Positions 36,760 through 49,506 of a stretch of 64,000 nt of DNA are shown piece after piece. A model generated the notes under the pieces. That model ran no database searches and was not told where the DNA came from. It worked only from the letters and a program-made list of their open reading frames with translations. Origin of the DNA: Nicotiana tabacum (taxonomy: Eukaryota > Streptophyta > Magnoliopsida > Solanales > Solanaceae); contig NC_134103.1 in NCBI RefSeq assembly GCF_000715075.1, forward strand, positions 55,644,230 to 55,708,229, in the 5' to 3' direction. The position numbers and the translations under genes are program-made. The first letter of the stretch is position 1, and the number at the start of each line of letters is the position of its first letter.

Positions 36760-37389
36760 TGTTGTTATGGCTGTAAATTGGAGAAAATAACTTGATTATG
36801 ATATAGTTTCTATTGTTATGCATGGCTATATGTTTATCAAGTGAATTGATGAAAGAAACATATGAAACTTGAGATTGGAAGTGAAGATTAACTTAAGTCA
36901 CTTCTATGGTGTTGTATTACCATTGAGGGCTGTTGTAAGCTAAATATAACTTAGATTTCGACTTGAAGCTACTGTATGAGGTATGTATATTATGTTCTTG
37001 CATGTGTATAAGGTTATTTTGATGTTGATTAAGTTAAATGGATGGACTAGACATGAACTAGTGAATAAAGTTGCTAATTGAAGATTGTTGGAGTTGTGGA
37101 TTATTTTCTTTGTTATAAATATATGGTATAAGGCTGGAATCATTGATGAATGACTTCATTATCATGTTAATGATACTGTTACGTTAAAGTAAGAAGTCTA
37201 TAAGGGGTGATATGGGGTATACGGATTCCAATCGGAGCTTGCTGCCCGTCGTACACTTGAATTTATGTACATAATCCTTGTCTCATAAGTTACAGTATTC
37301 TCCCTTATCGGGACTTTATATTTCGTTAAGTATTGTCTTTTCCAGTCAAGAGAGCAGAGGGTCTATAAATATATAGTATTACAATATTT

Positions 37390-37560
37390 TCACCACCATC
37401 GAACTATAATCGGTGGGCAGGCCCCTATTGGGCAACCTCTGATCAAATGGTAAGTTATATACCTAGCCTACTGTGGCCGAGCGCTTATGAGCGAGCCCAG
37501 AATGGCCGATATACAGAGCCTAGTATGGCCAAGCGCCTATGAGCGAGCCTACTATGGCAG
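37390..37560 (+). repeat. F: degenerate minisatellite
   Basis: Repeats of CTAYTRTGGCCRAGCGCYTATGAGCGAGCC, about three copies with partial units. The array ends about 770 bp before the LTR end. Confidence 0.7.
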
Positions 37561-38436
37561 AGCAGTTACACGTTTCGAGTCTTATAGGGCCGGACAACTA
37601 TTTTACTTACTATATTGAGAGAGTTGAGTTAGTATCAGCAGGTAAGCATGTCTTCAGATTATCTTTGACTCCCTGTTACTTTCAGTTATTATATTATCAG
37701 TTCAGTCTCATCTTTCAGTTATCTTGTTGCCTTACATACTCGGTGTATTATTTCGTACTGACTTCCCTTTTGCCGAGGACGCTGCATTTTATGCCTGCAG
37801 GTCCTGATAGACAACTGGATAGGCCTTCCCAGTAGACAGAGCCAAACATCAACTTGGTTGATAAGCTCCACTTCCCCGGAGTTACCAGGTCTAGACCTTG
37901 GAGTCCATTTTATATATACAAGTTTGATTGGTAGGTCGAGGCCCTGTCCCGACCATGATATAGTTCAATTATCTCTAGAGGCTTGTAGACGAGTCCTGTG
38001 TATTTTGCATATCAGTATTGTGCTCTTGCCAGCCTTGTGTATATGTTCAGTTTGGTATTGCTAGTTGGAGACATTCACGGCGGCCTCGTCGACCTACATA
38101 GTTATGTATATGACCTTTTGGGTATGTTTACCCCTCAAATGAGAGAGACGTTATTTATAGATGATTCAGAATATGTCCTCGTCGGCCTTGATTTATGTTG
38201 TCAGTTTGCAGGTAGGCCTCGTTAGCTTAAGTTGAGGGTTACCCCTCCAGAGTTCACAATTATAAAGTGGTACACTCGGGCCAAATATGGCACCGATTTC
38301 CGGCCACACCTCCCCAAGTTTGGGGCGTGACAATACGAGTGAGTGGAAGAAATTCAAAGAGATACGCTTCAAGCTGAAACAATGCCGCACGATGAGGAAA
38401 GAAATATGGGAAGTTTATCCTAGATTCTCTATAACC

Positions 38437-38536
38437 CCTCGAAGATAGGTATGGATGTCATCATACCGATCCGCAAGACTCTACTAGACACTTGCACATG
38501 ACTTGTAGAACCTATGAACCTAGAGCTCTGATACCA
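38437..38536 (-). other. G: leader start with Met-tRNA primer site
   Basis: The primer site TGGTATCAGAGCTC is at 38523-38536, 3 bases from the LTR end. The next 97 bp to 38440 follow B's leader (19891-19985) almost base for base, with common strings GATCGGTATG and TATCTTCGAG. Confidence 0.8.
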
Positions 38537-39389
38537 ACTTGTCACGCCCAAAATCCACCAGTCATGATGGAAACTAACCCAGCCTGCTAGGTAAGCCAAC
38601 TAACAGTCAACATATTCCAAATGAGATTAGTGAGAAATAAATGATGAAATAACTGAACTTTTATACAAAAACCCAAGGGCTGATAGTTCAAGTCATGGGC
38701 CACTAAAACTTAGATTTACAAAACTGAAATGAAATAATGATACAACATCTGTTGAAATGTACATAAACAGAATCTCAAATCTAGAACTACCAAGAACTAG
38801 TGGTAGCGATAACCGGAACACAGGTGCATCTTCAATGCCAGCTCCCTCCATTCACGACAACATCATTTCCAAGATCTGCACGCAAGGTGCAAAAGTACAG
38901 TATGAGTAAAACCGATCCCATGTACTCAATAAGTATCCTAACAAACCTTGGCGAGGTAATAACACCAAGAATTATAAATGATACTTGCTATAACCTGTGC
39001 AATTCATAATTTCAATAAGTATAGAACATGTACATGAATAAATAAGGAAAAATCTAAGGTAAAACCACCTTGATGCTCACAATTCTTTATTTTAACGGGT
39101 TCTACTCAGTCAACAATCCAGCATATAAGGAAGATAAGCAAGTAAATCGAACAAACAGTCACGAAAATTTCAAGTAAAGATAAAATGCTATAACAACATA
39201 TCAGTCCGTTGCGGAGCGCAACCCGATCCATTAACAATAAGTAGTTCTCCCAGAGCTCACATCAACCAGAAATCCATCGGTTTCTCACAATTCGCGTGTA
39301 CACCATCATGAGAGAAACATGAGAGGGTGATCCTAGGGGATGAATCCTTATCCACATGCAAGCACGCAGATTCAACGTGCTACCAGCCT

Positions 39390-39640
39390 AGCGTGGTCAC
39401 ATGCTCAATATCATAATCTGCTTGGTGCGATCACAGGCTCAATATAATGGATCCGCCTGACGTGGTCACAGGCTATATCACAATCCGCCCGGCATGGTCA
39501 CAGGCATATCAACACAATCCGCCCAGCGTGGTCACAGGCATAACAACACAATCCGCCCGATATGGTCACAGGACGCCGCACACAGGCACAACAACATAAT
39601 CCACACGGCATGGTCACATACATATCAACACAATTCGCAC
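39390..39640 (-). repeat. G LTR: minisatellite, about 45-50 bp unit
   Basis: Five or six units contain AATCCGCCCGGCRTGGTCACAGGC and ATATCAACAC. The array leads straight into the dinucleotide tract. Confidence 0.85.
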
Positions 39641-39641
39641 A

Positions 39642-39830
<189 letters not shown>

Positions 39831-40206
39831 TCCACGTGCAAACTATGCTAGCATAGCTCAAATTAGCAATTTCATTATAGAAATAGCAATTACCAATTTT
39901 ATTCAGGGAACTAGCCTCTTCGTAACCTCAAACATGGCTCAAATAGTTCACAACCATATTACAAATATGAGAAACATTATAGCTTATATATTAACAGTCA
40001 ATTCTAGGAATATCATAGCTTAAGCACTACCCCTAGCATGGATAAATACCCCGGTGCTCGCACATGGTCTCAAACCCTACACATATGTGCACCCATAGCA
40101 CGTACCTATCACAAATAATTCAAGAAGTAGTGCCTTGACCAAGTTTAGATAGGATACTTACCTCAAATAAGCAAAAACAAATACCGAGGGAGGAAGGGAT
40201 TACCAC

Positions 40207-41959
40207 TGTAGAGCCTTGTAGTCGATTTTGCATAATAGGTATCCGACGAAATTCCCAAGAGACTTATATCATGAGAATCCTTCTAATTATGATTCGATTT
40301 TTATCATTTTCCTATAGATTGAAATTTCTAGGAGTGTTGGGCTTTGTACTAACCTAAGTAAAGCTCAAGCGAGGTATGTTGGCTAAACTTCTCTTGTAGA
40401 GTCGAATTTCCATGATGTTCTCGTAAGATACAAGTATGATTGGCTCAAGTTCTTAATTCCGAGCCATTCTGAGTATATTCAGTTATTCCAAAGAAGCATT
40501 GTGTCAAAAATTATATGCTCAAAATGTGTTTTATTTTCTCCTATTATATTATGCTCTCCTTCGGGAATATATTCAAGTACGGTTCATGTATCATAATGCT
40601 TTAACTTCAATTCATGGTTCAAATGCAAGATTTATTATGCCTTATTCTTGGAAGAAAAACTTAATGTGTTTAAGACTTCCATTGCTCATATACATGTTTA
40701 ATGTCTTGATTACAAATGCCCTTATTGTTGATAATCTATGATGATACTTGAAAGTGAAAGAAATGAGTACGAAATATAAAACATGGCCATCGTGCCAAGA
40801 ATGTAAACTACACTTGTAGCCAATAGTGCCAATAAAATAAAAGGATGTGTGAAAGATTATGAAATGAGCTGTAAACCCCTTTATATAATAACTGTTTTGG
40901 GAGCATCGTTTAGTCACCGAGGAAGGGTGGGTTAAAACAACCTAACCCCAAAACAACATATGCCGATATAGGAGTGAGTGAGGGGTAAATCCCCGTGTTG
41001 ATGTGTTGAGATTATGCCCCATAAATGGGATGAGATTTGTGTGTTGAGATTATTCCCCTTATTTTGGATGAAGTAATTACTAGCATAAAGTGATGTCGAT
41101 ACACACGGCATTGTGGTGAGACGTCTTAGCCGATCGGGTTGAGATCGGACGCCATGTCGCACATATGGTGGTGTTGTGATTGGATGTCTCGGGGTGATAT
41201 GGCTTAGCCGATCGGGCTGAGATCGGACTCCATGCTAATAACACGGTGGTATATCAATACTAAAGATTTCCTAATTTAACAATATTGATGTTTACTTGAA
41301 AAATTATCGTTCTCTTAACTTGATGCTTTAACATGGTTTGAGACTCTCATTGATTTCATGTTTCTTTCTCCGTGTATTGTTACCCGATTCATTGAGAGGG
41401 TGTTTAGTCTTACATACTAGTACTTTTCCATATGTACTAATGTTCCTTTTGCCGGGGGCACTGCATATTTAATGGATGCAGGTGGTTCCACAGCAGGCGA
41501 CATCGATCAGTGATAGCGGTACACCCTTTTCTCGGCGGACTTGGTGCGCCTCACTTCATATCGGGGTCTTGTATCTTTTGTTCCTTACATATGGTGTTTT
41601 GAGGTATAGCCGGGGCCTTGTTGTTGGCACCATCATAATAGTCTTTTGTGACTTTTAGAGGCTCCTAGATATAGTGTGGGTTGTAACGTGATTTTGGAAA
41701 GTTAAACTAGAAATGTCGTACATGTATCCCATGTTCCCACTTTTAAACTATGAATGTGTAATATAACTTTTGAAATTGTAAATGAAGTAACTAATGGTAA
41801 TGAAATTGGTATTCATGTGACCTTATCATTGCCTAACTAGTGGAATACATCTTCAATTTATTCATGGGTAAGGTCAGGTAGAAGGCATCAAGTAGGCTTG
41901 CTTGACAAGGATATCTCGGTTGAGCGCCGATCGCACTCCCCAAGGCCGAGGGCGTGACA
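40207..41959 (+). mobile_element. LTR H, C family, 5'-deleted
   Basis: From about 40270 it follows Q (from 53315) and ends GGGCGTGACA at 41959. The first 0.9 kb of a full LTR, including the CpG block, is missing. The hairpin lies at 41461-41481 and two units of a CGATCGGGYTGAGATCGGACKCCATG minisatellite at 41110-41255. Flanks ACCAC and CATCC do not match, so the insertion was followed or accompanied by deletion. Confidence 0.75.
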
Positions 41960-43814
41960 CATCCCATTCCATTACGAGTCCAACCATACTAATTTCACTC
42001 AAATCCGACTCTGAATCGATGATCAAAACTCAAAAATTCACGTTAGGAAAGTTTAAACTAAAACCCCAAATTTCTCTTTAAAATTCATAATCCAAATGCC
42101 AAAATCGAAGATAGATTTATGAAATATAATCAATACCGAGTTAAAAACGCTTACCTCAATCCATGTGGTAAAAATCCTCTCCATAATCTCCCAAAATTGA
42201 CATCTAAATCCCAAAATATGTTAAAATTAACCAACCTTCATACAATCTGCCAACATTTTTGCATCTGTGAAATATTGGCCGCTCCTGCGACGTTGCTTTT
42301 GCGACCAAACTCCGTATTTGCGGGAAATCACTGAAATTCGACCCCTCACACATGCAAAAATATATCCGCTTCTGCAACATCGCAGGTGCGAGCCTCCAAC
42401 TGCTCTTGCAAAGATTCTAGATTTTGTGCCCCAACTCACCGCTTCTGCACTTTCGCAGATACGGCTCAACTCCCCGCACATGCAACTTCTCGACAATGGG
42501 CCACCTTCTCTTCTACGACCAAAGTTCCGCATCTGTGCCTTTGCAGATGTGATGAAAACTCCGCATTGGCGGACTTGTGCCCCCAGCTCCAAATTGCGGT
42601 TATGTGCTACAAGTTCCGCTTCTGCGGCTCTGCAGGTGCGGTTACACCAGGTCCCTGCACAAACTAACATCAACCAACATGTTCAAAATGATCCGAACCA
42701 CGTTCGAAACTCACCCGAGCCCCTCGGGATCCCGTTCGAACGTACCAACAAGTCCCAAAATATAACACAGACCTACTCGAGGCCTCAAATGACACATAAC
42801 GACATCAAAAGCATGAATCGCACTTCAAATCGAACTTAAAGAACTTTTGAACTTTCAACTTCCAAAACTCGTGCCGAATCATATCAAATCAACACGGAAT
42901 GACCTCAAATTTTGCACACAAGTTTCAAATGACATAGAGAACCTAATTCGACTCCCGAAAAAATAATTCGAACATGATATCATCAAATTCAACTCTCGGT
43001 CAAACTTATAAACATTCCAAACCTTCAAAATTTTCAACTTTCGCCAAATAGTGTCGAAACCTTCTAGAAATATCCAAATGCAAATCCGGGCATACTCCCA
43101 AGTCCAAAATGATTTTCCAAACCTAACGGAACCATCAAAACTATGATCCTAGGCAAAATACATAAAATTTAAACTTGGTCAACTATTCCAAGTTAAAGCT
43201 TCCTAGTTGAAAATCATTCTTCCAACTCATTTCCGAATGACCCGAAAACCAAAAACGATGATTCACACAAGTCATGATACATCATATGAAGCTACTCAAG
43301 ACTTAAAACTGCTGAACGGAATGCAAATGCTCAAAATGACCGGTTGGATCGTTACAGTGTCACAACTTGATTGCTACTTTGATTTACTCGGTGTTTGCGC
43401 ACTTAAATGAAGTGATACTTTTTAGAAGTTGTTGGTGATTCATATTTCTTGGATTAATTATTGGTACTAATTGAAGTCATGTGTTTGTGCTTAAAGTATT
43501 CATGTGTTTGTGCTTAAAGTATACTTTTTAACATTATATGATGTTGATGCACTATTGAGTTGATTCTTGATAAGAGATTGTATGTTTTGATTTGCTTGAG
43601 GACAAGCAATAGTTTAAGTTTGGGGGTTTGATAAGTTGGTATATTATCCATTTATCTCTTCTTTAATCTTAATTTTTCTATGTTTGATTTATAAAATAGT
43701 GTATTTAATGTCGTTTACTTCCATTTTACAGGTTTTATGTGATTTAGAAGTAATCGGAAAGAACCAAGTGAAAACAAGTCAAAAAAGAGCTAAAATGAAG
43801 ACATGAATTCTGCC

Positions 43815-43990
43815 CAGTGAATTACCCTTCGCGAACGCGAAGCTTCAGGAGTCAAACCTACTCGAACTTGAAGGTCATATCGCGAATGTGAAGCTTTAGG
43901 AGTCAACCCTTCGGAAACACAAATGTCAGACCGTGAACGCGAAGCTTCAGGAGTCAAACCTTCGTGAACTCGAAGGCATGATCGCAAACA
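43815..43990 (+). repeat. J LTR: CGCGAACGCGAAG word block
   Basis: Four degenerate units of about 42-45 bp combine CGCGAACGCGAAGCTTCAGG with AGTCAAACCTTCG. This is CpG-rich, like the blocks in the unrelated chromovirus LTRs. Confidence 0.7.
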
Positions 43991-44614
43991 TGATGAAGAA
44001 CTTGGCGGAAAAACTGGGCAATTTTGGAAATTCATATTTTTTGGTCCCAAGCCATTTAATACTTGACCCAACTCATTTGGAAGACATCTTTGGCTATCTT
44101 TGGTATATCCTTGGACAAAAATACATGTTTGGAGCTAGGGTTCTTGCACACACACTTGGGAGTCGAAGATTTGAAGACTTTGGTTGAGATTTTCTTACCC
44201 ATTTTTACTCATTTCTTCATTTCCTTGCTTTGTATTGAATATCTAAGTGTGTAGTATTTTTCCAAAACTTGAAACTTGTTTATGGGAATATTTATTATTA
44301 AAGTTTGGATTAAATCACTTGTTGCACTTATGTATTGAATGAGTTTTATTAATATTGAAGTCAGTTAATTGTTTCTTTAATTATTCTTGTTCTTTAATGT
44401 TTCCAAAGGGATTAGCTAACCCTAAGGATATGATTGAACTACTTGAAGCTACATCGAGTGCACTTAATCCTCTTAATTGTTTTAGGGATAAGTCAAGTAG
44501 GAAGCCTTGTTAGTCTTTAGAAGAAGCTAATAAAAAATTAATATCCAAGGCTATTTAACATAACCTCGATCATATTTGTAAAATCGTGAAATACATTGGA
44601 TCGTTACTTGAGTG

Positions 44615-47161
44615 TGCCACGTCCAGACCTCAGGGAGTGCGACTGGCGCTCAACAGAGTTACCTTGGCCGAGCAAGCTTGCACAGTGCCGTCTACCCAAA
44701 TCACCCATGAATAAAGAGAAGAATACATTTCATTAATTAGACACCAAGAGGTTATGTGAACAACACCAGTTCATTTACATCAGTTACGTCATTAACAAGT
44801 CTCCAAAATAGTACATTGTTCAATCATAGTTAAAGTGGAACAAATGATACGATTACAACATTTTTAGTTTAAGCTTGCCAAAAGCAGATACAACCCACAC
44901 TATGTCTATGGAGCCTCTAATAGGAACAAAGGAGTGCTACGACAGTGCCAGCAACAAGGCCTTGGCTATACCTCAAAATGCTATGTACAAAGGAGAAGTG
45001 ATACAAGATCTCAAAATGAATTGGGGATCACCAAGTCAGCTAAGGAGAGGGTGTGCTGCTATCACTGATCAATACCACCTGCTATGGAACCACCTGCATC
45101 CATTATAGATGCAGCGCCCCTGGTAAAAGGGATGTTAGTACGTATGGAATAGTACTAGTATGTAAAACTAAACACCCTTTCAATAGAACGAGCAACAGTA
45201 AACGGAGAATAAAACATGAAATGAATAAGATACTCAGACAGTATCAAGGTGTCAAGTTAGGGGAAAGGTAAATTTCAAGTAAGTTTCAGTAATTTAAGTT
45301 TGGAAATCTTTAGCATCGATACACTACCGTGTTTTAGAATGGTGTCCGTTCTCAGCCCAACCGGCTAAGCCATCTCACCCCGAGTCATACACTCACAATA
45401 CCACCATGTGCGCGGCATGGCATCCGATCTTAGCCCGATCGACTAAGCTGTTTCACAACAATGCCGTGTGGATCGACATCAAATCACATCTCGCTAGCAA
45501 TAATCTCATCCCATTTAAGGGGAAACATATCAACACACCAATCTCATCCCATATAAGGGGAAAAGTCTCGTCACATTAACATAGGGATTTACCCCTCAAT
45601 CACTCCTACACCGGCGCATGTAGTTTTAGGGTTAGGTTGTTCGGACCTACCTTTCCTCGGTGGCTAAACGATACTCCCAAGGCATTTATTATTAAAAGGA
45701 TTTATCACTCATTTTATATTCTTTTACATGTCATTCACTTTATTGGCACCATTGGAAATAACACAATATCATCCTTGGCACGTTACCCGTACTTCATAAT
45801 TCATACTCACTATTTCACTTTCAAACATTATCACGGATTGTGAACAACAAACATTTCTACTCAATACTTTTAGCACGCATTTGAGCTATTTAGGGTCATA
45901 GGCACATGTGATTTCTTACACAATTAGATATGATCACTTTTATTTGGGCTTGACATGAAGTCACAACATTTTAATACATACTCATACTTTGAACACGCTC
46001 CCGAAGAATAACATAATATGATAAGAATATTCCGGAACACATTTTGAACATATTCATATATATACATCTTTAGACACCAAACTTATTCAGAAAAGTCAAT
46101 TCATAATGGACAACTCGGGACTTACAAGAACATCATGGGAATTCAATTCTAAGAGAGAAGTTTAGCCAACATACATTGCCTCGAGCTTTTGAAATTGCTA
46201 CAATGTTCCGAAAATCTTAGCCACTTCGATCTATTTAGAGACATAGCAAAATTGAACACAAATTGGGAAGGAGTTCACAGTTCCAGCTCACTTGAGCATT
46301 TTATAAAACACCAGGTGTGCATTAAGGTTTCAAGGTCCTCCTATGGTGGATTCTTTAATCCCACTACCCAAAGTCTACCCAAATGATCTCAACAATCTTC
46401 CCACTACCCTTGATGGTACATGCATGTAAAATAAACAACTCCCACACCCAAGAATTTCTTGGCTTATTACCTATTTTCAGTTAAAATCACGAAATTGAGA
46501 GCTAGGGGGTAGAATCTTACATATAGGATGAAGAGCTAGTGAATTCTTCTTGTAAATTCTTCAACTTTGAGCAAGAATTGATGAATGATAAGCTTAGGAA
46601 CTTTCCTTCTCATACTATGGCACTCCCTCTCTCTATAAATATAAGTTTTAACCTTCTAAAGTGATCCCTAAGACTATTTTATAAGAATGGGGTCGGATTA
46701 AAAAATTAGAAAAAATGAAGCCCCAATGCAGATCTGTGGTCGCATATGCGACCGAATAATGCTTATGTAGTCCGCAAAATGTGCCGCATAATGGCCCTCC
46801 GGAACTGGGCATTTCTACCTCACTCTGCGACCGGTATGCGGTCCACAGACCTATTTTGCGGTCGCATAATGCACCGCAGAACCTCCCTCTTGAAATTTTT
46901 GTGCTGGGTCTGCAATGGGTTATGCGGCCCGCAAAATGATTATGCAGACGCATAACGAACTGCATAATGGTCTAAACATTTGCCTAACTTTCTGCCTCGG
47001 TCTGCGGCAGATCTGCGGTCCGCAGATCAGTTCTGCTGCCGCAGATTGGAGCGCAGAAACGCCCTGCACTTCCAAAAAAAAATTTTCAACTCCCCAACAT
47101 ATAAGCCTACTTCGGCACCACGAAACCCTGGGTTTTAGGTAAAATTTTACGGGGCCTTATA
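44615..47161 (-). mobile_element. Solo LTR I (2547 bp), C family
   Basis: On the minus strand it starts TATAAGGCCCCG (a change from TGTAAGG) at 47161 and ends at 44615 (TGCCACGTCC on the plus strand). Left flank is GAGTG; the right flank reads AGTGTAATTC, which fits GAGTG if two bases were lost at the edge. Removing I rejoins J's LTR. It has the hairpin (45094-45114), a CCGATCTTAGCCCGATCG-type minisatellite (45330-45480) and a CpG block (46730-47065). Confidence 0.85.
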
Positions 47162-47254
47162 GTGTAATTCTCATGTATCCATGCTTGTAGCCATTGATCA
47201 TTTTAATCGCTTTCTAGGTTTGTTTATACTTTTGCATTTAGTTATAATATTTTC

Positions 47255-49506
47255 TGTCATGACCCAAAATTCACTAGTCGTGATGGCACCTAACTCAACC
47301 TTCTAGGTAAGCCAACTAACAATAGACAAAATCCAAATGAGATTTATAAGAAAACATTAAAGAATTATCTGAACTTTTATACAATATCTCACAGACTCGT
47401 ATTATAAATCATGAGCTTTTAAGACTTAGAATTTATAAAAGCTGGTATGAAATAAATATATCATTTGTTCGAAATATACATAAACAGAATTGAAAAATCT
47501 AAAGCTACCTAGGACAAGTGGCAACTATAACTAGAATGTAGAAACATCTTCGATGCGAGCTCCCACCATAAACAGGAACTCCAGCTCTAAAATCTGCACG
47601 CAAGGTGCAGAAGTATAGTATGAGTACAACCGACCCCATGTACCTAGTAAGTATATTGTCTAACCTCGGTGAATTAGTGACGATGCTTTTTAGTTAAAAG
47701 ATACTCATTGATATAACTTGTGCAGTAGACTAGCAATAGAATCAATACTAAAATATAACTGAGAATAATAAAAGAATAAATATGCGAAGCAGTAAAAGAA
47801 TCATTAGAAAGAATTACGATCAATATTCCTCAATATCACAACCAATCATTTCCTTATCACGATGACCATCAAACCTAAGGTAGTAAATCTAGAAATTTTA
47901 TAGCATGGGAAGTGTACTCAAAATATCAAATCAAATAGCACGGCAACAACCTTTGTGCATTTATCTCATTCTCACCATATATACGTATAACAATACCAAC
48001 TTGGTGAAAGAAATTCCAATAACCGTAACGACAAAGTGGGAATTACTCAAGTAGCAAAAACGAACAAGGCAGTACATATGGACCAACGGTAACAGACTAG
48101 GTGGGAGGCATTGAAGTAATGATAGCAATTAAGATGGAAGAACATAAATTTCACTAACTAACATGGTAAAAGGCTTAGATGTAGCTATAACAAACATGAA
48201 GGAAAGCATGATCTTTATAAGCTAAACAAATAGAAGGCATGGATAACTAACATGGTAGAAGGCTTATACAAAAACTGCAACAATTGAGATACGACACAGA
48301 TGTAAATATGAAAAACAAGAAGGAAAGCATGATATCTGCAAGTTAAATAGATAGAAGGCATGGATAATACGTCAACAATTGATGTAGAGGACAAAGGCAA
48401 CACAATAACGACAAGTCACATAGAAAACATAGGTGCAAAAGTAACAGCTCAAGATAAAGGCATGAATGTATACACAAGGAAAAGATATCACAATATAATG
48501 CATGTCACTCGTCCTCGCCTGCACGGAAACACCTTTCGTGCCATGAACACATGATAATATAAAAACAATGGCACGGCATCACCCTTCATTCTTTTATTCT
48601 CATCCTCGCATGATAATGTAAATGAAGTGGAATGGCATCACCCTTTGTACTTAACACACATGGCATGGCATTACCCTTCATGCTTTACACTCTTCCTCTC
48701 ATGGTAATGTATGTGAAATGGCACGGCATCACCCTTCATAATTTACACTCTTCCTACCCAAGCACATGTATATCAATAACAAGCAAGGTAGGAAGCATGA
48801 ATAACATCAAGGAGAGTGATTAAGCGAATCTTCCAAATGAACATAAATCATAGCTTTCAAGCCAATAATAATTCAACAAACATCAAGAATATTATTGTTC
48901 AACTATCTCAACCAATCTCAAAAAGATGATCTTCAACTCATGTATAGAATCCAATTTCTCAAGAATAATGGCCGTAGCGATGTATTTGTGGTTAAGTATA
49001 ATGACGACCGAATTTAGCACATCAATAATATCACAAAATGTCTATCAAATTTTAATCAAGTAATAATACGCTAAATCATGATTTCTAGCATTTAACTTTA
49101 TATTCATATTAATCTAGAAGTCAAGTAAAACGTGAAACAAGAAGGTCACTTAATCCTACAAGGCACAAATAATCGCATAATCTACCCCCAAGCATGTTTA
49201 ACCCTGACACATGCATATACGCTCGTCACCTCATATATGCATCACCCCCGCATGTAGCAAACAATATCAATTAGTAGGAAAAATTCCCCCAACAAAGTTA
49301 GGCAAGACACTTACCTCGAGCAAGCAGAATCGGTACGCTAGAAGCACCATCGTGCACAAATCGAGCTCCAAACAGCAAAAAACTAGCCAAAGGCAACTCA
49401 AAATCATCAAATAATACTATAGCAAGTAAACCCAAATGATAACGGTCGAGTCTTTAATCAACTACTCAAAGTCAACCACAAAGTCAACACGGGCCCGCAC
49501 TTCAGA
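47255..49506 (-). repeat. LTR K, G family, truncated
   Basis: It ends GGGTCATGACA on the minus strand at 47255, flanked by TTTTC, within J's LTR. It follows G's LTR until about 49506, then stops against R. It holds a near duplication of about 121 bp (48201/48322), a GGCACGGCATCACCCTTC minisatellite (48510-48770) and AGGTAAGT at 49316-49309. Confidence 0.8.

Larger units (their letters stand above)
35773..38332 (+). mobile_element. Solo LTR F (2560 bp), E/M family
   Basis: It starts TGTTAAACCCCATATTTTCG and ends TTTGGGGCGTGACA. Flanks are ATACA (35768-35772) and ATACG (38333-38337), a target-site duplication with one change. The CGTACGTGAGAGTACGTCG string near its start also occurs at the start of M's LTR. 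It holds an AT/AC microsatellite (36724-36759), a minisatellite (37390-37560), CAGGTAAGC near 37640 and a TGACTTCCCTTTTGCCG...CTGCAT block (about 37760). Confidence 0.88.
32179..38539 (-). other. G: non-coding interior with polypurine tract
   Basis: The polypurine tract AAGTGGGGGAGAA (32191-32179, minus) abuts the 3' LTR and is preceded by TTCGAGGACAAACGTATGTTT, as in coding relatives. The longest frames (up to 123 codons at 33445-33816, minus) show no retroelement motif. The first about 100 bp after the primer site match B's leader. F interrupts it at 35773-38332. Confidence 0.75.
43357..47254 (+). mobile_element. Element J: Athila/Tat-type 3' end
   Basis: The interior end (43357-43628) has the typical TTGAGGACAAGCAATAG, then AAGTTTGGGGGTT polypurine-like tract. 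The LTR starts TGATAAGTTGG at 43629 and continues to 44614, then after solo LTR I from 47162 to 47254. Its end is replaced by K. A 23-bp word (CATGTGTTTGTGCTTAAAGTAT) is repeated in tandem at 43478-43522. No coding sequence is left. Confidence 0.72.

Noticed and set aside
43357..43361. GTGTC as a proven target duplication of G
   Set aside because: The left end of G is deleted, so the second copy cannot be seen.
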